A stretch of DNA of 64,000 nt from Acetobacter nitrogenifigens DSM 23921 = NBRC 105050. Lineage in GTDB: Bacteria > Pseudomonadota > Alphaproteobacteria > Acetobacterales > Acetobacteraceae. Positions within the stretch are counted from its first letter, which is position 1. Each line of letters starts with the position of its first letter. The stretch covers positions 124,001 through 188,000 of the forward strand of contig NZ_AUBI01000005.1 of the NCBI RefSeq assembly GCF_000429165.1, in the 5' to 3' direction. Below the pieces are notes generated by a model that did no database searches, was not told the DNA's origin, and saw only the letters and a program-made list of their open reading frames with translations. Positions 1 through 9,643 of the stretch are shown here, piece by piece. Both the position numbers and the translations under genes were made by a program.

Positions 1-1167
<1,167 letters not shown>

Positions 1168-1398
1168 GGAAACGCTCACGGCGAAAATGTGACGCCAATA
1201 AGGCGACTTACAACGAAATATATCCGTCCAAAAACGTGAGTTGCCGCAACGTCGCTTTCCCGGCATCATGCTTCACCGGGACCGAAACACGTTAGTCGAC
1301 ATAATATTAAATCCCAGCGACGCGTGTCTTCCTTTCAGTCCCTCCCCGGTCCGAGGGCTGTCGGGAGGCGCACGTCGCGTTCGGAGAGAGCGCTCGTC

Positions 1399-4074
1399 AT
1401 GACGAAATGGGTATACAGCTTCGGCGGAGGCCTTAACGAGGGCGGCGCCGGGATGCGCAATCTGCTGGGTGGCAAAGGCGCCAACCTTGCAGAAATGGCG
1501 TCCATCGGGCTGCCCGTACCGCCGGGCTTCACGATTACCACTGAAGTCTGCTCAGCCTTTTACGAGAACGGCAACGCCTATCCGGACGATCTCGCCGGAC
1601 AGGTCGCGACGGCGCTCCACCGCATCGAAACGGCGATGGGCCTGACCTTCGGCGACGCCAACGCGCCTCTGCTGGTTTCCGTGCGCTCCGGCGCCCGCGT
1701 TTCCATGCCTGGCATGATGGACACCGTCCTTAACCTCGGCCTGAATGACGAAACCGTCGAAGGTCTGGCGCGCTCCTCCGGCGACGCCCGTTTCGCGTGG
1801 GACAGCTACCGCCGCTTCATCCAGATGTATGGCTCGGTCGTGATGGGCGTCCCCCATCACCGCTTCGAAGATCTCCTGGAGCAGAGCAAGCGCACGCTCA
1901 ACGTGGCCGACGACACCGCGATTTCCGCCGAAAGCTGGCGCGACGTGGTCGAGGGCTACAAGGAGATCGTGCTCCGCGAGACCGGCAAGCACTTCCCCAC
2001 CGATCCGCAGGCCCAATTGTGGGGCGCCGTCAGCGCCGTCTTCGGGTCGTGGATGAATCCCCGTGCGCATACGTATCGCCGCCTTCATGACATTCCGGCC
2101 AACTGGGGCACGGCGGTCAACGTGCAGGCGATGGTCTTCGGCAACATGGGAGAAGACTGCGCAACCGGCGTCTGCTTCACGCGCGATCCCTCGACCGGCG
2201 AGAACATCTTCTACGGCGAATACCTTGTGAACGCGCAGGGCGAGGACGTCGTGGCCGGCATCCGCACCCCGCAGCCGATGTCAGCGCTCCGCGCCGCCGC
2301 CGAACAGCGGCCGATGGAAACCGTCCTGCCGGAAGCCTACGCCGAGCTTCTGCGCGTCCGCGATCTGCTGGAAAAGCACTATCGCGACATGCAGGACATC
2401 GAGTTCACCGTGCAGAGCAACACGCTCTACATGCTGCAGACCCGCACGGGCAAGCGCACAGCGGCGGCGGCTCTGAAGATCGCCATCGACATGGCGCGCG
2501 AAGGGCTGATCACGCAGGAAGAGGCGATCCAGCGCGTTCCGCCCGCGTCGCTCGACCAGCTTCTGCACCCGACGCTCGACCCGAACGCCGAACGCACGCA
2601 GCTCGCCCGTGGCCTGCCCGCCTCCCCCGGCGCGGCGGCTGGCGCCATCGTGTTCACGGCTGAGGAAGTCGAGGAACGCGCGGCGCAGGGTCAGGACGTC
2701 ATTCTCGTCCGTATCGAAACCTCCCCCGAAGACGTGCACGGCATGCACGCGGCGCGCGGCGTTCTGACGACGCGTGGCGGCATGACCTCCCACGCCGCCG
2801 TCGTCGCTCGCGGCATGGGACGCGTCTGCGTCGCTGGCGCGGGCAGCATCCATGTCGACTACAAGGCCCAGACGCTGACCGCCGGCAGCCACGTGCTGAA
2901 GGCTGGCGACTGGATCACTCTCGATGGCGGCACGGGCGCCGTCTATGTCGGCAAGGTCGCGACGATTCCGCCGACCCTGTCTGGCGATTTCAGCACGCTG
3001 ATGGGCTGGGCCGACGACGTTCGCCGCCTGCGCGTTCGCGCCAACGCCGAGACCCCGGACGATGCGGAGACCGCCCGCAAGTTCGGCGCCGAAGGCATTG
3101 GCCTGTGCCGCACGGAGCACATGTTCTTCGGTCCCGACCGCATCGGCCATGTCCGTCAGATGATCATGGCCGACGAACCGGAAGCCCGCGCCCGCGCCAT
3201 TGACGCGCTGCTGCCGTTCCAGCGTGACGATTTCGCATCGCTCTTCCGCATCATGTCCGGCCTGCCGGTCACGATCCGTCTGCTCGATCCGCCGCTGCAC
3301 GAGTTCCTGCCGCATGGCGAGACCGAACTGGTCGACATCGCCAGGGCGCTGGGCCAGAGCGTCGAAGCCCTGCGCGCCCGTCGCGCCGCGCTTTCGGAAG
3401 CCAACCCGATGCTCGGTCATCGCGGGTGCCGCCTCGGCATCTCCTACCCGGAGATCTACGCGATGCAGGTCCGCGCGATTATGGAGGCGGCGATCCTCGT
3501 CTCTCGTGAGACCGGAGAAGCCATCGTCCCTGAGATCATGATTCCGCTTGTCGGCATGAAGACCGAACTCGACCGCACCCGCAAGGCGGCGGAAGAGGTC
3601 GTCGCGGCCGTGTTCGCCGAACAGGGAACGACGCTGGAATATCTGATCGGCACCATGATCGAGCTGCCCCGGGCCGCCATCACCGCCGCCCAGATCGCCG
3701 AAGTCGCGGACTTCTTCTCGTTCGGCACCAACGATCTGACGCAGACCACCCTTGGCCTGTCTCGCGACGATGCTGGCTCGTTCCTGCCTTACTACGTCGA
3801 TCATGGTCTCCTGCCGAAGGACCCGTTTGTGTCGATCGACCGCGAAGGCGTGGGCGGGCTGGTTCGTCTCGGCGCCGAGAGCGGCCGCTCCACCAAGCCG
3901 TCCCTCAAGCTTGGCGTCTGTGGCGAGCACGGCGGCGACCCTGACTCGATCGCGTTCTTTGAACAGGTCGGCCTGGACTACGTGTCGTGCTCCCCGTTCC
4001 GCGTGCCGGTCGCACGCCTTGCCGCCGCGCAGGCGGCGCTGCTGCGTCGCAAATCGGCGGAAGTGCCCGCCTGA
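1399..4074 (+). CDS. ppdK: pyruvate, phosphate dikinase
   Basis: Interconverts pyruvate, ATP and phosphate with PEP, AMP and PPi; in an aerobe it feeds gluconeogenesis from C3 acids. From the ATG at 1399 (MTKWVYSFGGG, preceded by GGAGAG) the protein has 891 residues, the usual length. The N-terminal nucleotide-binding domain, the central phosphohistidine domain with GGMTSHAAVVARGMG, and the C-terminal PEP/pyruvate barrel with GEHGGDP are all present. His465 is the phosphorylated residue, and Thr463 is the residue controlled by the regulatory protein in this family. A GTG at 1324 would add 25 residues that do not look like family sequence. The PPDK regulatory protein gene follows after a hairpin. 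Confidence 0.97.
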   Translation: MTKWVYSFGGGLNEGGAGMRNLLGGKGANLAEMASIGLPVPPGFTITTEVCSAFYENGNAYPDDLAGQVATALHRIETAMGLTFGDANAPLLVSVRSGARVSMPGMMDTVLNLGLNDETVEGLARSSGDARFAWDSYRRFIQMYGSVVMGVPHHRFEDLLEQSKRTLNVADDTAISAESWRDVVEGYKEIVLRETGKHFPTDPQAQLWGAVSAVFGSWMNPRAHTYRRLHDIPANWGTAVNVQAMVFGNMGEDCATGVCFTRDPSTGENIFYGEYLVNAQGEDVVAGIRTPQPMSALRAAAEQRPMETVLPEAYAELLRVRDLLEKHYRDMQDIEFTVQSNTLYMLQTRTGKRTAAAALKIAIDMAREGLITQEEAIQRVPPASLDQLLHPTLDPNAERTQLARGLPASPGAAAGAIVFTAEEVEERAAQGQDVILVRIETSPEDVHGMHAARGVLTTRGGMTSHAAVVARGMGRVCVAGAGSIHVDYKAQTLTAGSHVLKAGDWITLDGGTGAVYVGKVATIPPTLSGDFSTLMGWADDVRRLRVRANAETPDDAETARKFGAEGIGLCRTEHMFFGPDRIGHVRQMIMADEPEARARAIDALLPFQRDDFASLFRIMSGLPVTIRLLDPPLHEFLPHGETELVDIARALGQSVEALRARRAALSEANPMLGHRGCRLGISYPEIYAMQVRAIMEAAILVSRETGEAIVPEIMIPLVGMKTELDRTRKAAEEVVAAVFAEQGTTLEYLIGTMIELPRAAITAAQIAEVADFFSFGTNDLTQTTLGLSRDDAGSFLPYYVDHGLLPKDPFVSIDREGVGGLVRLGAESGRSTKPSLKLGVCGEHGGDPDSIAFFEQVGLDYVSCSPFRVPVARLAAAQAALLRRKSAEVPA

Positions 4075-4101
4075 TCGGCGGAAGCAGACGCTTTTCGGAG
4101 A

Positions 4102-4123
4102 GGGCGGCGCGCAAGCGCCGCCC
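4102..4123 (+). terminator. hairpin after ppdK
   Basis: A perfect 9-bp stem (GGGCGGCGC / GCGCCGCCC) with a GCAA loop starts 28 bases after the ppdK stop and is followed by TTCTTCG. It looks like an intrinsic terminator or attenuator separating ppdK from the regulator gene. The T-run is weak, so read-through is possible. Confidence 0.65.
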
Positions 4124-4259
4124 TTCTTCGTCAGGGGTTCGTGTTTTCGCTGATTGTTTTCGTCCAGTTCACAACAGGACGTTTCAGCCGATTTTTCCTG
4201 CCCGGCGCAAACCTCCGGGCATGACGGGCGTTCGTCCAGTCAACATTACTGATAGTCCC

Positions 4260-5111
4260 ATGCCCCATAGACGCATCCTCCTCCACCTTGTCTCCGGCGC
4301 CACTGGTCAGACCCTCGATTCCATGCTTCGCGCCTGCGTAGCCCAGTTTCCTGAGCACGAGTTCGAGTTTCAGCACTGGAACCTGATTCGCACCCGCAAC
4401 CAGTTGCGACGGGCTCTGACAGGCATCGCCAGCGCTCCCGGACCTGTGTTGTCCTCCCTGACCGAACCGGACCTGCAGCAGCACCTTGAAGAAGGTTGCG
4501 CGCGGCTGGGCGTGCGGTTGCTCGACGTGATGACGCAGGCGCTCACGTTGCTTCAGGACGTCACAGGCTCTCACGCCTCCGGACGTCCCGGCGGACAGTA
4601 CGTGATGGACGACAATTACTATCGCCGGATCGACGCCATGCATTTCGTCGTCGAGCATGACGACGGGCAGCAGGCCCGCGAGTTGAAGGAAGCCGACGTC
4701 GTTCTGGTCGGCGTTTCGCGGTCTTCGAAGACCCCGACCTGCTTCTATCTGGCGAATCGCGGGATCAAGGCTGCGAATGTTCCTCTGGTCATGGAGCGCC
4801 CTCTGCCGGACGAATTGTTCTCTCTCGATATTCCTGTGATCGGCCTTACGATCGATCCGGATTCTCTGGTCGAGATCAGGCGCACCCGCGTGTCTTCAAT
4901 GGTGCCGACCAAGTCGCGCATGGACATGGCGTTGAACGAATCGCGCTACGTCGATCCTGAAGAAGTGCGCGCCGAGCTTCTCTGGGCGCGGCGTCTCTGC
5001 GCCCGGCATGGATGGCCCGTGGTCGACGTCACGCGTCGGTCGGTCGAAGAAACCAGCGCCGCCATTCTGGACATTCTCGAGCATCCTGCGCCAGCCGGAC
5101 TACCAGGCTGA
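4260..5111 (+). CDS. PPDK regulatory protein (kinase/pyrophosphorylase, DUF299)
   Basis: Bifunctional regulator that inactivates the dikinase by ADP-dependent phosphorylation of the Thr next to the catalytic His and reactivates it by Pi-dependent dephosphorylation. The family start is seen in the run LLHLVSGATGQTLDSML. The P-loop GVSRSSKTP and the following FYLANRGIKAANVPLV segment are diagnostic. From ATG 4260 the protein has 283 residues; an in-frame ATG at 4221 would add 13, and neither has a clear Shine-Dalgarno. DUF299 proteins act on either PEP synthase or PPDK; the ppdK gene directly upstream points to PPDK as the target (inference from context). Confidence 0.93.
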   Translation: MPHRRILLHLVSGATGQTLDSMLRACVAQFPEHEFEFQHWNLIRTRNQLRRALTGIASAPGPVLSSLTEPDLQQHLEEGCARLGVRLLDVMTQALTLLQDVTGSHASGRPGGQYVMDDNYYRRIDAMHFVVEHDDGQQARELKEADVVLVGVSRSSKTPTCFYLANRGIKAANVPLVMERPLPDELFSLDIPVIGLTIDPDSLVEIRRTRVSSMVPTKSRMDMALNESRYVDPEEVRAELLWARRLCARHGWPVVDVTRRSVEETSAAILDILEHPAPAGLPG

Positions 5112-5121
5112 AACCTCTCGA

Positions 5122-5154
5122 GGACGGCGCTTTTCTCAGAAACGCCGTCCTTTC
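5122..5154 (+). terminator. hairpin after PPDK regulator gene
   Basis: Stem GGACGGCG (5122-5129) / CGCCGTCC (5143-5150) followed by TTTCC, beginning 10 bases after the stop codon. The position fits an intrinsic terminator for the gene upstream. Confidence 0.65.
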
Positions 5155-5512
5155 CGGCGCCGACAAGAACCTGCGCGCCTTGAGGACGTCCGCCTGAATG
5201 GGGCCTCCCATCCGAGACCTTCCGATCAGGCAAAAGCGGCTGATCGGATAAAGATACCCGTCAAAACAACAGCCTGAGGCCTCATCCATGAACAGACGTG
5301 AGCTTACAATGTTCTAAACAGGACGGGACCAATCGCATCGACGCGAGATCACGCGTAATGGTGCGGCTGTCGGTCGTTTTCTTAGCAGAAACAGTAGCGC
5401 CCCGAGCGAGCCGCATGGATGCCCGCCATCCCGCCTACGAGCGTTTTGGAGACGTCGTCCCACGCCCCGCGACACAAACGCTGAGACGAAATAACGTGTG
5501 AGACCGCAGAGA
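5155..5512. other. intergenic, no gene seen
   Basis: About 360 bases between the regulator gene (plus) and the lipoprotein gene (minus). The short open frames here have no family-like sequence and no ribosome binding site. I see no tRNA fold or strong repeat. Confidence 0.5.
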
Positions 5513-5974
5513 TTATTGAACGGCTATCCGGTAGGTACGCGAGAAGCTGCGACCTTCAGGCCCAGTCGTCGAGAGCGTCGTCAGGTCGGTTCCGTGATAT
5601 CCAGGATTCGGTCGGTAGACCGCCGCGACGCCTGCATGTTTGCTCATGTTGCAGGCATAGCGTTGTCTGTCGGATGCGGGATAGGCGGAGTAGTAAGACC
5701 CCGGACGGATATCCACCGTCCCGTTGCCCGGACGACTATCCACGGTGATGACCGACGCCCCGGCGGACGAACAATCAGGCTGCAGAACCACCATCGTCTG
5801 CAGCGGCACTTCGCGCCCATCGACTGATGTGACGTCGATGATCCTGCCGGTTGACGCCACATACTGGTTGCTTGCCACAACCTGGAACGGTCCCGTGACG
5901 CCGCATCCGGCGGTCAGAAGACACGCAATCAGGACGCTCTTCGACGAAACTCGGAACGACGGTCTACGCTTCAT
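5513..5974 (-). CDS. putative lipoprotein, unknown function
   Basis: A 153-residue protein from the ATG at 5974, with AGGA about 8 bases upstream. The start MKRRPSFRVSS leads into a hydrophobic stretch ending in the lipobox LTAGC, so it should be lipidated and kept at the membrane. The mature part is rich in Ser, Val and Gly; its end (YRPNPGYHGTDLTTLSTTG) resembles strands of bacterial Ig/cadherin-like repeats, but I cannot place it in a family. A longer frame to 6091 exists, but the signal peptide fixes the start at 5974. No partner gene is apparent. Confidence 0.6.
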   Translation of the reverse strand: MKRRPSFRVSSKSVLIACLLTAGCGVTGPFQVVASNQYVASTGRIIDVTSVDGREVPLQTMVVLQPDCSSAGASVITVDSRPGNGTVDIRPGSYYSAYPASDRQRYACNMSKHAGVAAVYRPNPGYHGTDLTTLSTTGPEGRSFSRTYRIAVQ

Positions 5975-6121
5975 GGATCGATCCTGACTGGTCACGCGGG
6001 AGACAGGATACTCCTTCGACCACGCACCTGAAAAGACGGCAAAGCAGGCGGCTCGCCGCCGATCACGCGGACGCCGGGCGAGCACAATCAACGTGCCGGG
6101 CGCGGGCCCACTTTTCGCCAG

Positions 6122-6562
6122 TTATACGGCGCTTCGCAACAGCCGCCAGACGGGTGTGTGAGACAGCACGATGATCGCCAGCCCCAGCCCTATCGCCGCT
6201 CGCCCGGCGACAAAGGTAATCGCCTCCCGCAGTTCCTGCCGCGCGGCCATCTCCACAAAGGGATCGGGCGGCAACTGTTCGATCGATGTCTTCCGCCCGC
6301 TCCGCCGGCGCTCGGCCTCTGACAAGGAGAATCCCGCCCGCTCAAACAGACCGGCACGGTAATGATCCAGCGCATCGACACGAAATCGGCCAGGCGAAAA
6401 CATCTCAGGCCCACAACGCATTGTCGTCAGGAGCTTCATGCACAAGGGCGTAACGCCGAGATATCGCGCCGCTTCACGACGCGACAGCACCTGTCTGTTC
6501 GGGAACGCAAAGACTGTCGTTCCCGTCGGCTGCGCGTCCCCTGTCGACGTCGGCTCGATCAT
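6122..6562 (-). CDS. small protein with helix-turn-helix-like N-terminus and C-terminal membrane segment
   Basis: A 146-residue protein from ATG 6562. A TTG at 6598 with GGTGAG upstream could add 12 residues. The segment LSRREAARYLGVTPLCMKLL resembles the excisionase/MerR-type winged helix used by small DNA-binding proteins. The C-terminus carries one hydrophobic helix (AIGLGLAIIVLSHTPVW), so it may be membrane-tethered. I recognise no named family, and the DNA-binding reading is inference from the motif alone. It reads in the same direction as the lipoprotein gene 147 bases downstream. Confidence 0.5.
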   Translation of the reverse strand: MIEPTSTGDAQPTGTTVFAFPNRQVLSRREAARYLGVTPLCMKLLTTMRCGPEMFSPGRFRVDALDHYRAGLFERAGFSLSEAERRRSGRKTSIEQLPPDPFVEMAARQELREAITFVAGRAAIGLGLAIIVLSHTPVWRLLRSAV

Positions 6563-6956
6563 ACGCGTAGCAGACTGTAGAAAGTCGCCCGGAGTCAATT
6601 TTCATGAGCGCTCACCTGCGTCACGCGTCCGTGCGTCGTGACGCAGATTGATAAAGAACCCGTTCCGGGCGGACGCAACAGAACGCAGTTTCGAGCATCA
6701 TGACTGGAGGGCTGTAACGACTGGCGGCAGCAGCCGCCGCATCTCGCTCAAACCAACCCAGCCGCTTAAACAAATTTTTGAAAATACTTTGTATTTCAGG
6801 CCGGACAGTCAGGCCCGACCGCCGCCTCGGCAAAAGACGACGGACCACGCCCGGGCGCGACACATACTTGCGTCGACCAAACTGCGTCCGCCCATCCTCA
6901 TGAGCGACGCAGCCCCGGCGCCAACCCGAACAGAAGAAAAGCGCCGCCTGCCCGCC
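6563..6956. other. intergenic, no gene seen
   Basis: About 390 bases downstream of gltX. It contains an AT-rich patch around 6765-6800 (AAACAAATTTTTGAAAATAC) unlike the surroundings, which may mark the promoter of the minus-strand gene ending at 6122 or the end of the gltX transcript. No convincing coding region. Confidence 0.4.
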
Positions 6957-8285
6957 TCAGCCCCCGACGGTCAGACGCGTGCGAACGCGATCGGCGCCGA
7001 TCAGCGGCAACAGATCCCGCAATTCCGGACCGTGTTCCTCACCCGTCAAAGCCAGCCGCAAGGGACGGAACAGCGCCTTGCCCGAACGGCCTGTCGCCGC
7101 CTTGATTTCCGCGGTCCACGTCGCCCAGGTCTGAATGTCCCACGGCTCAGGCGGCAAAAGGTCAACAGTCTGAGCCAGGTAGGCCCGATCCTCGTCCTGC
7201 ACCGGAGGCGTGATGTCCCCGTGAGTGACGTCCCACCAGTGACGCGCTTCCGAAAACAGTTCGATATTGCCGCGGATGGCGATCCAGAACGCCTCGGTAG
7301 CGCCTTCGGGCAGCCTGTTGCGCACTGCATCGAAGCCCGTCTGCGCCAGAACACGGCGGTTCAGCGCAAGCAACTGGCGCATGTCGAAGCGCGCCGCCGA
7401 TTTCGAGATACGCGACAGGTCATAGGACGCAGCCAGCGCATCGAAATCCAGCGGCTCCGGATCGTCCGAACTGCCAAGACGCGCGAGGTAAGAGACCAGC
7501 GCAGAGGCCTCCACGCCATCCTGCCGCAACGTTTTCAGCGAAAGCGAGTCGAACCGCTTGGAGAGCTTGCCGCCGCCTTCGTCCAGCAGCAGCGGAAGAT
7601 GCGCGAACCGGAAACGGTCAGCGCGCGCGCCCAACGCCTCGGCAATATCGATCTGCACGCCGGTATTGGTGATGTGGTCTTCACCGCGAATGATATGCGT
7701 GACCCCGGTTTCAAGATCGTCGACGACCGACGCCAGAGTGTAGAGGACAGTCCCGTCCGCACGCACCAGCACCGGATCGGAGATCGCGGTCAGCTTCACC
7801 GAACAAGACCCCATGACCATATCGGCCCAGGCGCGGATCTCGTCGGAAAGGCGAAAGCGCCAGTAAGGAACCTTGCCGTTCGCTTCGGCCTGCGCCCGCT
7901 GTTCGTGCGTCATCTTCAGCATGGCGCGGTCATAGATGGGCGGCTTGCGCTGGCGGATGCGCATCTCGCGCTTCGCGGCCAGCTCCTGTTCAGTCTCAAA
8001 GCAAGGATACAGGCGCCCCGAACGCTTCAACGTCGCGATCGCGGCCGCGTAACGGTCCAACCGCTCGGTTTGAGAGAAGGTTTCGCTCCACGCGATCCCC
8101 AGCCACGACAGGTCAGTGCGGATGGCCTCGGCATAGGTCTCTTTCGACCGCGCCGTGTCCGTGTCGTCGATGCGCAATTGAAACGCCGCCTTGTGACGGC
8201 GAGCGAACAGGGCGTTGGCGATTGCCTGACGGGCGTTGCCGACATGGAGCATGCCAGTGGGGCTGGGCGCGAAGCGTAATTTCAT
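6957..8285 (-). CDS. gltX: glutamate--tRNA ligase
   Basis: Charges tRNA-Glu with glutamate; in organisms using GatCAB one such enzyme may also mischarge tRNA-Gln. The 442-residue protein starts MKLRFAPSPTGMLHVGNARQ, with the class I HIGH-type signature as HVGN, and carries the KMSKS-type loop as GKLSKRFDSL. The anticodon-binding half is present but short compared with the roughly 470-residue main form. Alphaproteobacteria often have two GltX paralogues, and which one this is cannot be told here. The ATG at 8285 lacks a clear Shine-Dalgarno. Confidence 0.94.
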   Translation of the reverse strand: MKLRFAPSPTGMLHVGNARQAIANALFARRHKAAFQLRIDDTDTARSKETYAEAIRTDLSWLGIAWSETFSQTERLDRYAAAIATLKRSGRLYPCFETEQELAAKREMRIRQRKPPIYDRAMLKMTHEQRAQAEANGKVPYWRFRLSDEIRAWADMVMGSCSVKLTAISDPVLVRADGTVLYTLASVVDDLETGVTHIIRGEDHITNTGVQIDIAEALGARADRFRFAHLPLLLDEGGGKLSKRFDSLSLKTLRQDGVEASALVSYLARLGSSDDPEPLDFDALAASYDLSRISKSAARFDMRQLLALNRRVLAQTGFDAVRNRLPEGATEAFWIAIRGNIELFSEARHWWDVTHGDITPPVQDEDRAYLAQTVDLLPPEPWDIQTWATWTAEIKAATGRSGKALFRPLRLALTGEEHGPELRDLLPLIGADRVRTRLTVGG

Positions 8286-8637
8286 GGGTGGTTATATGCC
8301 GCCGACCGCGCCGAAACGCCAGAGCCGAGCGCGACCGTTCGACGAGGCGCGCCGATCGCGGCGGACTTCGCCTGTCGGCGTACGAGCGAGGGGCGCTTCG
8401 CAGAAAGCCTGCCCGGCGTGAACTGCCGACACTGGGGTGAATAAATCGCGGAGAACCGGGCCTTCCGCATGTGGCGGTCTCTGCGCGGCGTCTCGAAGCC
8501 GCATGTCAAGATTCGCCTGGGGGAAGCTTCCTCAGGCTTGCCCCTCATTCAGCCGCCATCCGCACGAAATACTGGATGAGCGCGACGGGGCCATGATCAT
8601 GCGACAATACGCGACCGCCGTAACGCCCGAACCAGCC
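8286..8637. other. intergenic, no gene seen
   Basis: About 350 bases upstream of gltX and downstream of the small lipoprotein gene. Short frames on both strands lack start signals and family features. It presumably holds the gltX promoter, but no clear -35/-10 pair stands out. Confidence 0.4.
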
Positions 8638-8886
8638 TCAGCGCCAGCGACCGCCCCCACGCCAACGCGGATCGCGCCAGCCTCGTCCACGCTCGTCATG
8701 CCAACCGCCGCGGTCGTGCCAACCGCGCCACGCGCCGCCGTTGTCATACCAGCCGCGATGGCCGCCATACGTCCCGTAATACCAGCCCTGATTCCAGCCC
8801 GTGGGGCGGTATCCGTAATCCCCGTAATAGCACCCGCCGAGCGCCAGCAGCGCAGCGACGGCAATGGCGTTTCCAAGACGTCGCAT
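8638..8886 (-). CDS. small Gly/Trp/Tyr/Arg-rich lipoprotein
   Basis: An 82-residue protein from ATG 8886, preceded by a strong AAGGAGG. The start MRRLGNAIAVAALLALGGC is a compact lipoprotein signal peptide with lipobox LGGC. The mature part is almost entirely a low-complexity run of Gly, Trp, Tyr, Asp and Arg (GDYGYRP, YYGTYGGHRGWY, then WHDRGGWHDERGRGW). Such Trp/Gly-rich lipoproteins are common in proteobacteria but have no assigned role. The signal peptide and ribosome site make it a better gene call than the overlapping frames on the other strand. Confidence 0.6.
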   Translation of the reverse strand: MRRLGNAIAVAALLALGGCYYGDYGYRPTGWNQGWYYGTYGGHRGWYDNGGAWRGWHDRGGWHDERGRGWRDPRWRGGGRWR

Positions 8887-9012
8887 GAAGCCTCCTTGAT
8901 TCATCGAATGTAACGCTGCGCGTTCGACAAGAGTTCGTTGCAGACCACCCTTGGCTGGAACGAAACAACGACCAGCCTCCCGGTGGGCTGAGATGAAGCC
9001 GCCGCCCCGCCC

Positions 9013-9639
9013 TTACTCCGCGTGGGGCAGTGCAAAAAGGGCATCGGGCGTCGCCACGCCGGGGACGATCTGAGACAACGACACTTGTGTCTGTCGCCCC
9101 TGCGCGTCCACGACGATCCAGGACCGCAAGGCGAGCGGCTTTTCGTCGAAGAACATGATCAGGGTCCCCTCCCCCGGCGTCGCCGTCCTGACGACCGACA
9201 GGCGCAGCAGGCCATTTTCGTGTGAGAACCCGGTCACGGTGACGTCTCCCGAGAGCACGATGTGCGCGCCCAGCAGAAGTCCGAGCGGCGTACGGTCTAT
9301 CGGGATTTCAGTCGTCTGATCCAGTTGCTCGTCGCGAAAGACCACCTTTCCGTCATTCGCCACCAACAGCAGAGGGCTTGGCTTGTCGTAGGCGAACCTC
9401 ATCCGCCCGGGCCGTGACAGCCATACAACGCCCGTCGTCCGTTGCCCGTCTGGCGCGATCTGTTCGAACCGCGCGCGCAACGTGGTGATCTGGTTCAGTG
9501 TTTCCTGAATACGGCCGATCCAGCCCCTGTCGGCGGGCGTCAGAGTCGCCTCGGCGCGCGCGGGAGCCAGGGCGGCGGACGACATCGCCAGCCCGGCCAG
9601 CAGAAGTAACGAACGGCGAGTAAAAATCCGGCGGCGCAT
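9013..9639 (-). CDS. LolA-like outer membrane lipoprotein carrier protein
   Basis: Periplasmic chaperone family that carries lipoproteins from the LolCDE complex to the outer membrane. From ATG 9639 (CAGGGA upstream) the protein has 208 residues with a cleavable signal peptide (MRRRIFTRRSLLLLAGLAMS, cleavage near APARA). The LolA fold is recognisable in LTTLRARFEQIAPDGQRTTG, VVWLSRPGRMRFAYDKPSPL and VVFRDEQLDQTTEIPIDRTP. It starts 4 bases after the aminotransferase gene, so the two are probably cotranscribed. Such LolA-like proteins often substitute for LolA in alphaproteobacteria; a paralogue acting elsewhere is possible. Confidence 0.82.
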   Translation of the reverse strand: MRRRIFTRRSLLLLAGLAMSSAALAPARAEATLTPADRGWIGRIQETLNQITTLRARFEQIAPDGQRTTGVVWLSRPGRMRFAYDKPSPLLLVANDGKVVFRDEQLDQTTEIPIDRTPLGLLLGAHIVLSGDVTVTGFSHENGLLRLSVVRTATPGEGTLIMFFDEKPLALRSWIVVDAQGRQTQVSLSQIVPGVATPDALFALPHAE

Positions 9640-9643
9640 AGGA

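Noticed and set aside
2281..3930. 549-codon minus-strand frame
   Set aside because: Antisense to ppdK, with no recognisable domain or start signal.
6648..8279. 543-codon plus-strand frame
   Set aside because: Antisense to gltX; composition typical of a shadow frame.
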